64,000 bases of DNA from Liquidambar formosana (Eukaryota > Streptophyta > Magnoliopsida > Saxifragales > Altingiaceae). Each line of letters begins with the position of its first letter. Within the stretch, counting starts at the first letter, position 1. Shown piece after piece: positions 1 to 11,975 of the stretch. Under the pieces are notes generated by a model that did not search any database, was not told the DNA's origin, and saw only the letters and a program-made list of their open reading frames with translations. The stretch is taken from assembly GCA_039720395.1 (NCBI GenBank), contig CM077834.1, positions 310,001-374,000 of the forward strand, written 5' to 3'. Made by a program: the position numbers and the translations under genes.

Positions 1-473
1 TCTTTGGGCTAAGCACATGTTGAAAGGGAAGTCGTTCTGTACCAACCACCATAAAAAAATTGGCATGGGCCTCTATTATTTACAACCTTTGGAGCTAGAG
101 AGGAATTCTCGGCTGCATGATAACAAATTTTTGAGCCCTGAATATATTGTCAAGTTCATCATTGATGACATCCGTTGGAAAGCTGCTAATTTTGAAGGGA
201 TCAAGGATGATGACCGTAATAGGATTTTTTGTTTTAATTGGTGTACTACTTATGATATCCTAGTTTGATTTGCCTCCTCGGGGCTCTGAGGGTTTTGTTC
301 AATCTCTCTAAACAATCTAATAATCCCATCTCTATTGGCTTATTGGTTTGTTTTAGGTAGTTGGTTTTATTTTATTTTTCTTTGCCTTAGGAGGCCTTGT
401 ACTATTTTTATTGTATTTTTCTTTCTTTTGGAATATACATCTCACTTATCCAAAAAAAAGAAAAAAAAAAATT
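1..473 (+). mobile_element. LINE (non-LTR) retrotransposon 3-prime end fragment
   Basis: The first 268 bases hold an open frame of about 83 residues whose end (DIRWKAANFEGIKDDDRNR followed by a Cys-x2-Asn-Trp pattern and a terminal LV before the stop) resembles the C-terminal end of plant LINE ORF2 proteins. It is followed by a T-rich 3-prime untranslated stretch and an A-rich tail at about 451-473, as expected for a 5-prime truncated LINE insertion. The reverse transcriptase itself would lie left of the window. Assignment rests on recognising this tail pattern, so it is moderate. Confidence 0.5.
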
Positions 474-1002
474 CATTCAAGAGTACGTGCCTATCGTCCG
501 TGGATCAACACCACAAAATAGGAGATCGATTAAGAGGGTTTTCTTCTTTTGTAAAGAATTTAATTACCACACAGTTCCATATAGGGGCAAAGTCAGGAAA
601 CTTAGGTGAGATAATTTTTTACAATTTATTATGTTTTAGTGATCACTTTTTAAATTAATACCATATAAAGGATTTTTTTTGTCAACTTATTACAAATTAA
701 CTGTATATGTATTTCAAAATGACTTCTAATTTCCTTTATTTGGTAGAAATTGGAAAATGATCATCAAAAGAGAAACATTTTAGGATTTTTTTTTTTTTTT
801 TTTTGAAATTTTCAAGTGGGGCAAACGCCCCACCTCTTACAAGGCTGGCTACGCCCTTGGTTTCATATTTCTCATAAACTAATAAACTGTTATTTTTCCA
901 CTTTTCTTGTTAGTTTGATTCCAAGACAAAGAAATTTTCTTGTACATCAAGTTTTCAAGAGTTAAGCTCCCACCATAGTTTTTTTGGGCACCAATTTAAG
1001 GA
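474..1002. other. AT-rich spacer, nothing recognised
   Basis: No supported gene. It contains a poly(T) tract near 786-804 followed by a short G/C-rich self-complementary stretch (GGGGCAAACGCCCC, about 817-830). I see no termini that would define an element. Confidence 0.5.
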
Positions 1003-1515
1003 ATTGGGATTTGCTCAAGTTAGGGCTTTCAACTGGAGCCTCAAGTTGACGTTTGATGGCGGACACGTGGCCAGCCAAAAAACGCACGGTTGAGATGGAT
1101 TTCTCCCCAACTACAGTTACCCCTAACGGCGTTTGCCGTGTAATGAGAAAAATGTCTCCAAACGCTGCGTTTTGGGTGGATTTGGGGATGTATTTCGAGG
1201 GAAAACGAGATTTTAGATTTCAATTTCATTCTCTCCTCCTTTTCCTCTCTTTCCTCCTTGCGTTCCACTCTCTCTCCCCTCCCTCCGTTTCGCTCTCTTT
1301 CCCCTCCCTCCGCCGCCGCTTCTTCCTCTGGTTAAACCTAGATCTGCGAGATCCACCGCCGCTGCCACTGCCGCTGCCGCCGTTGCTCTGCCGCTACTCC
1401 TTCCTCAAAGGGAACTAAGGTATGTTCTGTATTTTCTTTTCTTTTTCTTTTTTTTTTTTGTGTGTAAATTGTGTAAACTGGGGTTTGTTTTTTTTTTTTT
1501 TCCTGAGAAATTTCA

Positions 1516-1548
<33 letters not shown>

Positions 1549-2181
1549 TAAACCTGCTGCTCCGCCGCTACCCGTGCGAAACCCTTCTACCCCTACTGCG
1601 GCTGCTCCTTCCTCGGCGGGAACCAAGGTATGTTCTGTATTTTCTTTTATTTTTTATTTTTTATTTTTGTGTGTGTGTAAACTGCGTAAACTGGTTTTTT
1701 TTTTTTTTTTTTTTTTTTGTGTAAATTGGGTTTTGTGGCGCACTCCGTCGACGGCTGTCCTTCACCCTCCTGTTGGCCTCCACTGATCTGCTTCCTTCTT
1801 GCTTCCATACCCCTGAAACCCAAGTATGTGTTCAACTGATTTTTTATTTTTTTTATTTTTATTTTTTGTAACCCTAACCCAAAAAGTCTTATATTCTTCT
1901 TGAAATCAGATCGCGAATTGGGGAGCACTCCATTGACTGCGTTTCTTCCACCTCCCGTCAACGTCCATTAACCCCATTCCTTGCTTCCATGCCCCCAAAA
2001 CCTATGTATGTGTTCAACCAGATTTTATTTTATTTTATTTTATTTTTTGTAACCCTAACCCCAAAAATCTTATATTCTTCTTTGATTTCTTTGTGGTTTG
2101 ATTTCTATCTGATGATATACGATTATGATTATTATTATTATTATTATTATTTTGTGTATTATGCTGCTGCTGTTAGGGGTT

Positions 2182-2219
<38 letters not shown>

Positions 2220-2640
2220 GGGTTTGTTGATGAGTGAAAAATTAATATGACACAATGTAGATATTCTTATTGTTGATTTTCTATTTCTTGTACTCTAACC
2301 AACAAGTTAACAACATTGCAAAAAAAAAAAAACAAAAACAAAAAAGAGTGAATTCTTGGTTGGTGAAATTAGCTTGCTGTTAGGGAATTTTTTGTTAAAA
2401 AATCTGTTGTTTTTTTTTTTTTTGAAAAATGCATTACTTGTTCAAAAATTTGTGTGTCTGGAGAAAAATAGATTGACTACTGCAATTGATAGAAAAAACT
2501 ATAGGAATTTTAGTCATTATTTTGCTTTTTATTTGCTCTTATTATTGTTATTATTTTCTATTATTATGGCATTTTCTTTCTTTTTTTTTCTTGTATGCTT
2601 GTATCTTAGGTTAATATATTCATTTAATATAAATTATGAT
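1003..2640 (+). repeat. Left arm of a long inverted repeat
   Basis: This arm is the reverse complement, with scattered differences, of 4241-5836. Matching landmarks are the outer tip (ATTGGGATTTGCTCAAGTT), the CACGTGGCCAGCC box at about 1064, the GC-rich blocks at 1300-1420 and 1555-1630, the ACACATAC/GTATGTGTTC blocks at 1822 and 2003, and the inner end with a TTAGGTTAATATATTC motif. Within the arm, GC-rich exon-like blocks each ending in a donor-like (A)AGGTATG(T) and followed by T-rich tracts are repeated about every 180-210 bp. Small open frames here have no recognisable domains and I do not call them genes. Confidence 0.85.
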
Positions 2641-4240
2641 GTTAACGTATTCCTTTTGATAGGATTGGAGGGAGAAAGGCTGTGTTTTGCTTGTAAGGAG
2701 AAATGCCTATTGCTACTGAGTTAAATGCTGTTAGGGTTACTGTTGGGGCTGTTTGATGCATTTCTTGATTTTAAAATGCTTTTTTTGCCGGTATTGCTTT
2801 AAAATGCCTTTTTTGCCAGTTGTGCTTTAGAGCAGGTCATGTAATTTTAGAAAAAATATGGCAGATTATTTATTTGTAGCAAAACATGGTTGAAATGGGG
2901 TATAATTTGATAGCGTTGTTTAAGAGCCTTTTTTGGCATCCTGTTGTGTTTTGGTATCATGGCTTTTGTGGCTGCAATGCTCTTGTTTTAGGGGCTTTCT
3001 TATAGTTTTCAAACTTGATCCAGTTCGTTTTTTTTTTTTTTTTTTTAATGAAAAACTTGAGCTTATTGGTTACCATTATTATGGTTATAACGAGTAGGTT
3101 GCCTAATTATTCATGCACAGGTACCCACAAAACAGGGGATTATGTAGAGCCAAGCATATGTTGGTTGCCTAAAGGAAACATATTAATTTATGTAGCCAAT
3201 CATTTTGCCTTCTGATATGAGGTCATATAACAAGCCTTTTAATGTTATGCAGATGCTATTTTCATCTGTGATTTATTAGGTCCTACACTTGTTTAAACCA
3301 CGTTAAGTAAGCTCAAATTTCTTCTTTTGCTTATCCAATAAAAGAGCTATTTACGTAGTCTAACCATCCATTTGTTGGGAGAAAGCAATGTTTTCCTTAT
3401 TTTAACTCCAGACCACAAAATTGGTACACACTGAAATAGAGTTCTAGACATGCTCCAACTCAATTAGTTCATATAAATAAAACCTGCTCATTTCATTTTA
3501 CAAACAAATCTTGCTCAATTACTTCATATAAACAAATCTTTCTCAATCATTTCAACTAAATCAATATATACATTTAACAATTAAAAACCAACATAAAGTC
3601 GCAAAAAAAAAAAAAAAAAATACATCGATAAGTAAAAAACAATGCCCTATTATTATTATTATTATTATTATTACTTACAAAAAGACAAAACCCATGTACA
3701 TGAGACATACAAACACTAGCCAAAGCCCCAACTAGGACTTACAAGAATCTAAAAAAATAAAGAAAGAGAGACGTGTCCCATTACAATGACAAATAACAAT
3801 ACCCTACTACATTTTACAATAATGGTTAAAGCCAACACAAGGGCACTAACAAGCAAAGTCAAAAATTTGATATTTGCTTAATAACAATGAGGCCTTCTTT
3901 TATCCTTACCAAATCACCGTTCTAATGTTCATTTTGGGTTGCTCCACCTCTAGCTTTAAGTTCATCCGGTTATAGTTCTAAAAAGTTTTCAATCCATTGC
4001 AAAAAAACCCAATTCTTCCAAATAATCTTTAATCCATTGCACAAAACCCGATAGACATCAACCTACACCACAAAATTGGAAAGCATGGTAACTAGAAGAA
4101 AAAAAAAAGTTTACAATTAACATTAAACGAATATATTAACCTAAGATACAAGCATACAAGAAAACTTTTTAGATTAGTATATTCGTTTAATGTTAATCTA
4201 TTTGTCAAAACTATTATGGCATTTTCTGTTTTTAAACGAA
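2641..4240. other. Spacer between the inverted-repeat arms
   Basis: About 1.6 kb of AT-rich DNA with no supported coding region. It has several homopolymer and TTA/ATT microsatellite runs (for example 3650-3672). Near 4092-4190 a piece of the right arm's inner end (the TTAACCTAAGATACAAGC motif) is present a second time, so the arm boundary is slightly rearranged there. Confidence 0.6.
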
Positions 4241-4283
4241 TTATATTAAACGAATATATTAACCTAAGATACAAGCATACAAG

Positions 4284-4328
<45 letters not shown>

Positions 4329-5138
4329 GAAAATGCCATAATAATAGCAAATAATAACAATAATAAAAGCAAATAAAAAGCAAAATAATGGCTAAAATTC
4401 CTATAGTTTTTTCTATCAATTGCAGTAGTCAATCGATTTTTCTCCACACACAAATTTTTGGACATGTAATGAATTTTTCAAAAAAAAAAAAAAAAGAAAA
4501 AAAACTAACAGATTTTTAAACAAAAAATTCCCTAAAAGCAAGCTGACTTCACCAACCAAGAATTCACTCCTTTTTTTTTTTTTTTTTTCGCAATGTTGTT
4601 AACTTGTTGGTTAGAGTACAAGAAACAGAAAATCAACAATAAGAAAATCTACATTGTGTCATATTAATTTTTCACTCATCAACAAACCCCAAAACAAAAC
4701 AAAACAAAAAAAAAAAAAAATCCCTAACCCCTAACAACAACAGCATAATACACAAAATAATAATAATAATCGTATATCATCAGATAGCAATCAAACCACA
4801 AAGAAATCAAAGAAGAATATAAGATTTTTGGGGTTAGGGTTACAAAAAAAAAAAAAAAATCTGGTTGAACACATACCTAGGTTTTAGGGGCATGGAAGGT
4901 CGATGGGAGGTGGAAAGAACGCCGTCAATGGAGTGCTCCCTAATTTGCGATCTGATTTCAAGAAGAATATAAGATTTTTTGGGTCAGGGTTAAAAAAAAT
5001 AAAAATAAAAAAATAAAAAATCAGTTGAACACATACCTAGGTTTCGTGGGTATGGAAGCAAGAAGGAAGTAGATCAGTGGAGGTCGACAGGAGGTTGAAG
5101 GACAGCCGTCGACGGAATGTGCGCCAAAACCCAGTTTA

Positions 5139-5177
<39 letters not shown>

Positions 5178-5321
5178 AGTTTACGCAGTTTACACACAAA
5201 AAAAAAAAAGAAAAAAGAAAAAAGAAAATACATAACATACCTTGGTTCCCGCCGAGGAAGGAGCAGCGACAGCAGGGGTAGAAGGGTTCCTCACGGGGAG
5301 CGGCGGAGCAGCAGGTTTACA

Positions 5322-5356
<35 letters not shown>

Positions 5357-5836
5357 AGTTTACATAGTTTACACACAAAAAAAAGAAAAAGAAAATACAT
5401 AACATAACTTGGTTCCTGCCGAGGAAGGAGCAGCGGCGGTAGGGGCAGAAGGGTTCCGCACGGGTAGCGGTGGAGCAGCAGTGGCAGCGGCAGCGGCGGT
5501 GGATCTTGCAGATTTGGGTTTAACCAGAGGAAGGAACGGTGGCGGAGGGAGGGGAGAGAGAGCGGAACGGAGGGAGGGGAGAGAAAGTGGAATAGAGGGA
5601 GGAGAGAATGAAATTGAAATCTGAAATCTCATTTTCCCCCGAAATACATCCCCAAATCCACCCAAAACGCAATGTTTGGAGACATTTTTCTCATTACGAC
5701 AGCAAACGCCGTTAGGGGTAACTACAGTTGGGGAGAAATCCATCTCAACCGTGCGTTTTTTGGCTGGCCATGTGTCCACCATCCAACGTCAACTTGAGGC
5801 TCCAGTTGAAAGCCCCAACTTGAGCAAATCCCAATA
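4241..5836 (-). repeat. Right arm of the long inverted repeat
   Basis: Reverse complement of 1003-2640. It carries the same GC-rich block, donor-like site and T-rich tract order read on the minus strand. The outer tip ends at about 5836 with AACTTGAGCAAATCCCAAT. I looked for an 8-11 bp target duplication around the outer tips and did not find a convincing one, so it may be a foldback transposon with eroded flanks or an inverted duplication. Confidence 0.85.
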
Positions 5837-6200
5837 TTTGGGGTCTCGTAAGGTGTGTTTAAAACTTGATGTGCAACTAGCAATGCGCCTCATACAGTCT
5901 CACTTGCCCCTCTCCCCATGGCGTTTAACATTAATTCATGATTGTAGGTCCCTTTTCTAGCATGTTTGGCATGTGTGGATCAGGAATGTGTATCGGGAAG
6001 CAAATAAATGTGTTATCTAGCTAACATAGGAACTGTATTTAAATCTAATTTTGTTGTACTCGATTATCCATCCATGAAACTAAAAAGTTTTTTGTTGTGG
6101 GATGCCTGATGTATGGCAACCACGTCTTCGTAATTTGTCTTAGTTTTTAATGGAATAAAGCTTCTCTTTTAACCAAAAAAAAACAAAAACAAGGAAAAAA
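5837..6200 (+). mobile_element. Possible LINE/retroposon 3-prime tail with A-rich end
   Basis: The stretch ends with an AATAAAG motif at about 6153 followed within 20 bases by interrupted poly(A) (6173-6209). That layout is typical of a retroposed 3-prime end, but no coding domain is visible, so the family is uncertain. Confidence 0.3.
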
Positions 6201-6443
6201 AAAAAAAAAGGGAAAAATCTAAGACTTCCCAATTTTCTATTACTAGTGGTGACCTCGTGTAATGAACTGACAAAATGCAAAGAAAAAACTTAGGGAATGA
6301 AAAAAAGACGAAAAAGAAGAAAAACAATATATGAGTAAATAAAAGTCTAAGAAAGTAAGAGGTAAAGACCCAAAAACCCTTAAAAGAACCCCTAAAGATA
6401 ATTTGTTTATATCCAAGAACTAATAATATAAAATTTTATGAGA

Positions 6444-6720
6444 TACTCCCTCCATTCCATAGAGATAGGTCATTTTTGCAAATATTTTTTTGTCCTAAAA
6501 TGTTTATCTATTTTGAAAACTCAAAACATAATTTTTTTGAACTTCCTATACTACCTCTTTTTATTTTAATAATTACTTTTAACACAAAATCCAATTGAAA
6601 GTAAGAGAGGGTACTTTTGGGAAAATGGAGTTTAATAAATAACAAATCAATGAGATGATGATTTTTCTTAAATTGCATGTTTTATCAAACATCGCCTATC
6701 TTTATGGGACAAATAGAGTA
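6444..6720. mobile_element. Stowaway-like MITE, copy 1
   Basis: Begins TACTCCCTCCATTCC and ends with its degenerate inverted copy ...GGGACAAATAGAGTA. Internal sequence AGATAGGTCATTTTTG is mirrored near the right end as CGCCTATCTTTATGGGAC. The terminal TA and the CTCCCTCC-type end are the hallmark of Tc1/mariner-derived Stowaway MITEs. A related copy lies at 19192-19462. Confidence 0.75.
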
Positions 6721-6780
6721 TTTTTAAAATTTTGAAATACTGAAGCAAATGACAAACTAACCAAGCATAGGACATGTTAG

Positions 6781-7031
6781 TACTCTTTCCGTTCTTATTT
6801 TATTGGCCTCCTTTCATTTTTGGGATATTCCAAAACTATTTTCCCCTTCAAAAAGTCAATGATTCTTTTTCTTCGATTTCCTAAAATACCCTATCTTTTT
6901 CTAATGTTTTGTACAATTGAGGTCAAAAATTAGAATATTGGAATATATACGATAATGTGATAGCATTTAATAGGATTTCCTAAAAAAAATGTGTTTTTCA
7001 TTAGGGACAGTCAAATAGAAACAAAGGAGTA
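6781..7031. mobile_element. Stowaway-like MITE, second family
   Basis: Starts TACTCTTTCCGTTCTTATTT and ends ...AGAAACAAAGGAGTA, an inverted terminal repeat with TA ends. A relative in this window is 25910-26174. It is non-coding. Confidence 0.65.
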
Positions 7032-7389
7032 ACATAAAAAGGCTTTCCTTTAGATGGGGACCGGTCACGTGATTTACCATAAAAGGCAGGTATGGTATGG
7101 TAAACATCATTCAAATCCCAAGCTACAAAACCTGGTACACATACAACCCCTAGCTAGCAATTTAAGGCATTGACTTCTCACATAATTAGTTATTTTCCTA
7201 TCTTATCTTATTTATTTTCTCCCTTGAAGATTTTAGACTCAAACTACTAGAATTAAGGCACGGTGATTTCAGCACACGAAAAGTAGGATCAAATATATGT
7301 TAATCTTGCAAATATCCCCTTTAATAATACCATTATGGAAAAACCACTTGTAAAACTATCAAAAATGAAAAAAGAATACTCATATAGAC
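7032..7389. other. AT-rich spacer, nothing recognised
   Basis: No gene, element terminus or strong repeat is visible. Confidence 0.5.
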
Positions 7390-7525
7390 TATAGTGACAG
7401 AGTCTTTTATGTAACAGTCACGTGGTGTTATGGGTCAATGAGAGCTACCTAAAATGGGATTGTAGGGTGAAAAAGTAATATAATAATCCCACTTTAATTG
7501 TTTCATTCTCATTGGTTTGTGATAT

Positions 7526-8786
7526 TGTTGGCCCAAGAATCAACCCTAGAGGGGGTGAATTGGGTTGATGTAAAATATATGAAACTTTTAAACTCTTTTG
7601 AAAATATAACAAATACAACCAATAATGCAGTTAGCACAAATAATGAAAGCAAATAAATGAGAGAGAGTTAGATAAATCAAACACAAGATATAACGAGATT
7701 CAACTCTCCTGCCTATGTCCTCACCTCAAGAACTCCGTTTGAGGATTCCTTAATCCACTATCACAATCTACTTCACGAGTGTAGCTTAAACGTTTACACA
7801 ATCTCCTTCACGAGTGGAGATCAAACCTTTCACCAATCTACTTCAAGGATGTAGATCAAACCTTTACATAAGCAAATTCCCTTTTGCTCAACAAGGGTTA
7901 TGCCCAACTCTCGATCTCTCTCAAAGATAGATGTGAATAAGATACAATAACAAATCTCTCTTGATGGGATGAATGAAGAATTAAGCTCAATCTACTATGA
8001 TTTGAACATTAATGAAAGCTCAAGTACGTGGATCTAGGGCTTGAAAATGGATATAGAGAGTATAATCTTTTTCTCTTGGTTAATTTATACATCCAAAGTG
8101 TTTGAGACATCACGTACTTATATAGCCTTGGATGGTTTATGACCGTTTGGAGCACTTTTGGGGCTTAAAAAACTAGCCGTTATTTTGTCAGATTTAGGAT
8201 TTCGGACGTCTTAAATCTATTTCAGACGTCTTAAATCATTTTAGACGTCTTAATCAGGCATTTGAAATTTCCAAAGAGTTGGTGTAAAGGTCTGTAGACA
8301 ATACTCAAATTCAGACGTCTTAAATCGTTTCAGACGTCTTATTTAGGCGTTTTAAACATTTCAGCCGTCTTATTTAGGCGTCTTAAATTCAAACAGTAAA
8401 ATATAGGTTATTTTCCAATTCTAAGTCCATAAATGATTTTCCAAGTAAAGTTTAGGACTTCTTAGGGTCATGGTCTATGGTATATAGATCTTATAGACAT
8501 TGAGCTTTCATCATTAAACTATTTACATAAAATCCTAACTCTCACCAAAATACCCAAGTCTTCAATAGTTTCATGGGGTTCTTGAGAGTTGAATCTTCTA
8601 TTCCTTGAGGCTCTTTGCTTCTCTTGTTCTCTTTGGCTTTCTTCTTATGATACCACATTTGAGCATTGAAAAGCCTAGCTTATAAATATCAACTCAAATG
8701 ATAAACATTAATTCATAATTATCAATACTTTGTTATCATCAAAATCATAATATATTCATGGAATGAAACATTATATATGGCTAATA
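7526..8786 (-). mobile_element. Solo LTR (retrotransposon), minus orientation, inside a MITE
   Basis: The left end reads TGTTGGCCCAAG. The right end reads GCTAATA, which is GCCAACA with two C-to-T changes, and the flanks are GATAT (7521-7525) and GATAC (8787-8791), a 5-bp target duplication with one C/T difference. The minus strand has a good TATA box (GGCTATATAAG, 8117-8125), which sets the orientation, and the reverse complement of CCTAGAGGGGGTGAA near the LTR end is common in plant LTRs. No internal retrotransposon region is present, so it is a recombination remnant. Lineage (copia versus Ty3) is not certain. Confidence 0.75.
8201..8399. repeat. Cluster of GACGTC palindromes in the LTR U3
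   Basis: Five copies of GACGTCTTA and several degenerate ones (GCCGTCTTA, GGCGTCTTA), most preceded by TTCA or TTTA, giving a near-palindrome TTMAGACGTCTTAA. They are spread over about 200 bp. On the minus strand, the direction of the LTR, the cluster lies about 80 bp upstream of the TATA box at 8117-8124. Confidence 0.85.
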
Positions 8787-8825
8787 GATACCACATTAGC
8801 TGTATCACAATTACGTATAATTTTT

Positions 8826-9300
8826 TCTCCCCGTATAGATCATAATAACCACATAACTACCATAAAGTGGACAATGTTATAATCATTAATTATTCGATAT
8901 TATTTGTTTTTTTTTTCCTTGTGTAGATTATTGAGTTAAATCGTTTTAATAGTGTAATTCCATATGAGCTTGCTAGAGATATGCAAGGATTACCATTTTA
9001 TCGATTTGTTTCATACGTTATTTGTTTTTCTTAATATTTATCTCTATGAGTTGGATCATGGCATTATAAGAGATAGGTTTCTTTTTCTATTTCATTATCT
9101 TGTTGTAAATTCTCTTTCATTTTCTTTTCTTTCATTAATAACATTTGGAGCCGAGGGCAAATGATGGTGAGTTCTTAGGGTGCCAACCTAGTTGGGATTC
9201 TTTGCTAGTTATTTATTTATTTATTTTATTTTTTATGCTTTTAGTTCTATACTTTGTCATAAAACAAAAAAAAGAAAAAAAAAAAAGAAAAAGAAAGAGG
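8826..9300 (+). mobile_element. Possible LINE 3-prime tail (weak)
   Basis: The sequence GGTGCCAACCTAGTTGGGAT at about 9180, a T-rich stretch and an A-rich tail at 9262-9297 resemble 3-prime ends of plant LINEs. No reverse transcriptase domain is visible. The open frames at 8964-9164 and 9145-9417 have no recognised domain. Confidence 0.3.
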
Positions 9301-9390
9301 GTGCTAGGTAGGATGTTTTCAGTATTTGAAAAGGAATGCTTGAGAGACGTGCTATGTATAGCTGTAACACACTCTCTTTTATATAATAGT

Positions 9391-9560
9391 TCAAGTAGTA
9401 ATCTGTGCGGCGTGTAGAATAAATCTAATTCTCTTATCTCATGTTATTAATTAAGGCATGATAGTATGAGTAGTAATCTATACGTTGTGCAGAACAAATC
9501 TAATTCTTTTATCGATCTCATGTTATTAATTATTAATTAAGACATGATAATTTGAGTAGT
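9391..9560 (+). repeat. Imperfect tandem duplication of about 80 bp
   Basis: GTAGTAATCTGTGCGGCGTG...CATGTTATTAATTAAGGCATGATA is repeated as GTAGTAATCTATACGTTGTG...ATTAATTAAGACATGATAAT. The duplicated block is non-coding. Confidence 0.7.
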
Positions 9561-11795
9561 GCTATATAGGATGAATATATTGAGCCCAACCCGAAAACCA
9601 CTGATGCGTGGTGAATCATTATTCGTTTATTTCAAAAAAACTCCATTAGCGGAAACAAAAACCCTTAAAATCATGGGATTGCTTAAATCCTCTCAAACAT
9701 GCAAAAGCAAGATTTGTTCGTGGGTCCCTCTCCTTTACTAGAATCCCTTGCCCCATTGAGAAAAAGAAAAGAAGTATTGATCTTTGAGTTTGAAAAAACA
9801 AATAACTTGATCCAAACCAAGGAAAAAAGAAAAGAAAAATATCAACTGGAAAATTCAAGATAAAAATATCAAAGATAAAATCATCAAGTTAACATGTTTT
9901 GATACAACCAGCATAAAAATCAAGAAAAAAAAAGTAACTGGAAAATAACATAAAAAGCAAGTTTCTTTTTTCTTTTTTTTCTTAAAAAAAATTTAGAATT
10001 TTATTTAGAATTTCTATTAGTTATAATGGATTTTCAAGATAATTATCTTGAATTGTGAGATAATTATCTTGAAAGTTTCAAACAACAAACAACAAATAAC
10101 TTGATCCAACTCTGAAAAACAAAATGATGAGAAGAAGAGGACGGTTGTGGTCGAGTTCTATTGGATCTGCCAAGGAATCAGTGAAGGAGATAAAGGCGTC
10201 CATTTTCCGTAAGAACAGAAAGAGAGAGATAGGTATCCAGATAGTGGGTTTGTCCCCTAACTTCGACCTTCAAATGCCATCCATTTTCTGGCAAGGATGG
10301 GGTTTGATTCATCATTAATTTCCAGCGAGTGATGGTCTTCTTCATTGGTATGACACACAGAGAGAAAGAGAGAGATAGAAATAAGGATAAGAGGCGTATG
10401 CAATACGCCTTAGTTCCATCTGTCAGGCTTTTGGTGGAAAGGAAGCCATACCTTAACTAAGACATTGTAATTCTCTTATCTTATGTGATTCATTAGTGAG
10501 TAGGTATAGACTTAATTGTTATTTTTTCACCTCTTGAGGATTCTTGAGTCAAAATGTTAAAATTAAGATATGGTGTAGACTTAATAATTATAGTATTTTT
10601 TATTTTTATTTTTTTTCCTTTTGAAGATTCTTGAATTAAACCTCTAGACTCAAGGCAAGGTAATATTGGGGATTCAATATTACAATATCTTAATTATTTT
10701 ATTTTATTTTTCCTTTTGAAGATTCTTGATTCAAGTCGGTTCAATGAAGATATGATAATTTTCGATAATAAAGGCATGGTAATTTTTGGAATTCAATATT
10801 ACCATCCTTTAATTATTATTAATTATTTCATTTTCAATATAATTGAGGAATTTAACTTGAGGGAGGTACCACATGAGAGTTCAATACGAACCGAGAGGAG
10901 AGGCTTAAGAGTATATCGGTAAGTATAATATAATCTACCATAAAGAATTATCCCTCACACCTCAAAAGGATCTGTAACCAAACCGGACATAAAGAATTAT
11001 CCCTCACACCTCTTTCACGTAAAATATCTTTTGCCTACAACACATTTTAGGTGACATCTCCAAAGGAAAACTTCAATATCAGAAAGAATGCGAAGCCTCC
11101 AATTTGCTGTCCACACGTCTCCGTCGATTGGCCTTTAACGTCATTAATTGTTAGATCGTATGCAGAAGCGACAAAGAAACTCCCATATTAGGCGCGCGAA
11201 ACAACTTTAAAGAGGACCATCCCCCATAATGATTAATCTACCATTCCCCACTCTTCATGATCATGATCATGTGATTCATGTCAGCCTACTCGTCAATACC
11301 TGTCTGCCTTTTTAAAAGGCTCTTCCATGCCATGCCAATAGATTTTTATTTTTATTTTTATACATAGAGATTTTTCTTAACAAAACTATATAGTATGCAT
11401 TAAGGAAGGAAAATAAGTAGTAGTATATGGTCCTTAACCACTCTGCGATCGAGGGATAGAAGAACTTAGATTGTCCAAGTACAAAATATTTTACAAAACA
11501 TTTTTAAAATATATAAACTTGCATTTAGTTCCTAAAAAGGTCTTTTGGACTCTCCCAAATGATGTGCCAAACGCATACAAAGTGGAGAAAACATAGGGTC
11601 GGCTTGATAGATCGAAGTGGGGGCCTAAGACGAATTGATTTTTTGTATGTGTGTTGTAAATTTAATAGTAGAGGCCTTAGGTGATTAAGTGGGTTGGGAA
11701 CCTTCTTTTCATACGGGATCTTAGGCAACCAAGTGAATTTGGGTCTTGTTAGACCTTTTTTTTCAATATAGGACCTGAGGCAATCACCTTAATTG
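9561..11795. other. Intergenic AT-rich region with degenerate repeats
   Basis: No gene I can support. Around 10440-10800 a block of roughly 110 bp containing GAAGATTCTTGA(A/T)T and CAATATTAC recurs two or three times in degenerate form; a related block lies near 7205-7265. An open frame at 10124-10318 (64 residues, basic) has no recognised domain and is not called. Confidence 0.45.
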
Positions 11796-11943
11796 CCTTA
11801 AAGTAGGGTTGCAAACGAGTCGAACCAAGCTGAGATTTGAATTACTCAAGCTTGGCTCGTTAAAAAGTTTATTCATTAGTAAACGAGTCTAAATTCTAAG
11901 CTTGAGTTCAGTTTGTTAGAAAATATTCGAGCTTGGCTCGTTT

Positions 11944-11975
<32 letters not shown>

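Larger units (their letters stand above)
7390..8825. mobile_element. MITE split by a solo LTR
   Basis: The left part (7390-7525, with GTCACGTGGTGTTATGGGTCAATGA and CATTGGTTTGTGAT) and the right part (8792-8825, with GTATCACAATTACGTATAA) together resemble the intact MITE at 21448-21607, which has the same GTGACAC...GTGTCAC inverted ends around a GGTCAATCAGAA core. The intervening 7526-8786 is an LTR insertion, so this MITE is older than the LTR. Confidence 0.6.

Noticed and set aside
1053..1961. Open frames of 100-121 residues rich in Phe/Lys
   Set aside because: They are produced by poly(T) tracts and GC-rich repeats in the inverted-repeat arm, lack domains, and have equally long frames on the other strand.
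1866..2060. CCCTAACCC telomere-like motifs
   Set aside because: Only one to two units each and part of a duplicated block; not an interstitial telomere array.
1003..5836. MULE with very long terminal inverted repeats
   Set aside because: No 9-bp target duplication could be found at the arm tips; kept only as an inverted repeat of unknown origin.
8201..8399. CRISPR-like array of regularly repeated palindromes
   Set aside because: Spacing is irregular, units are too short and degenerate, and the context is a plant LTR.
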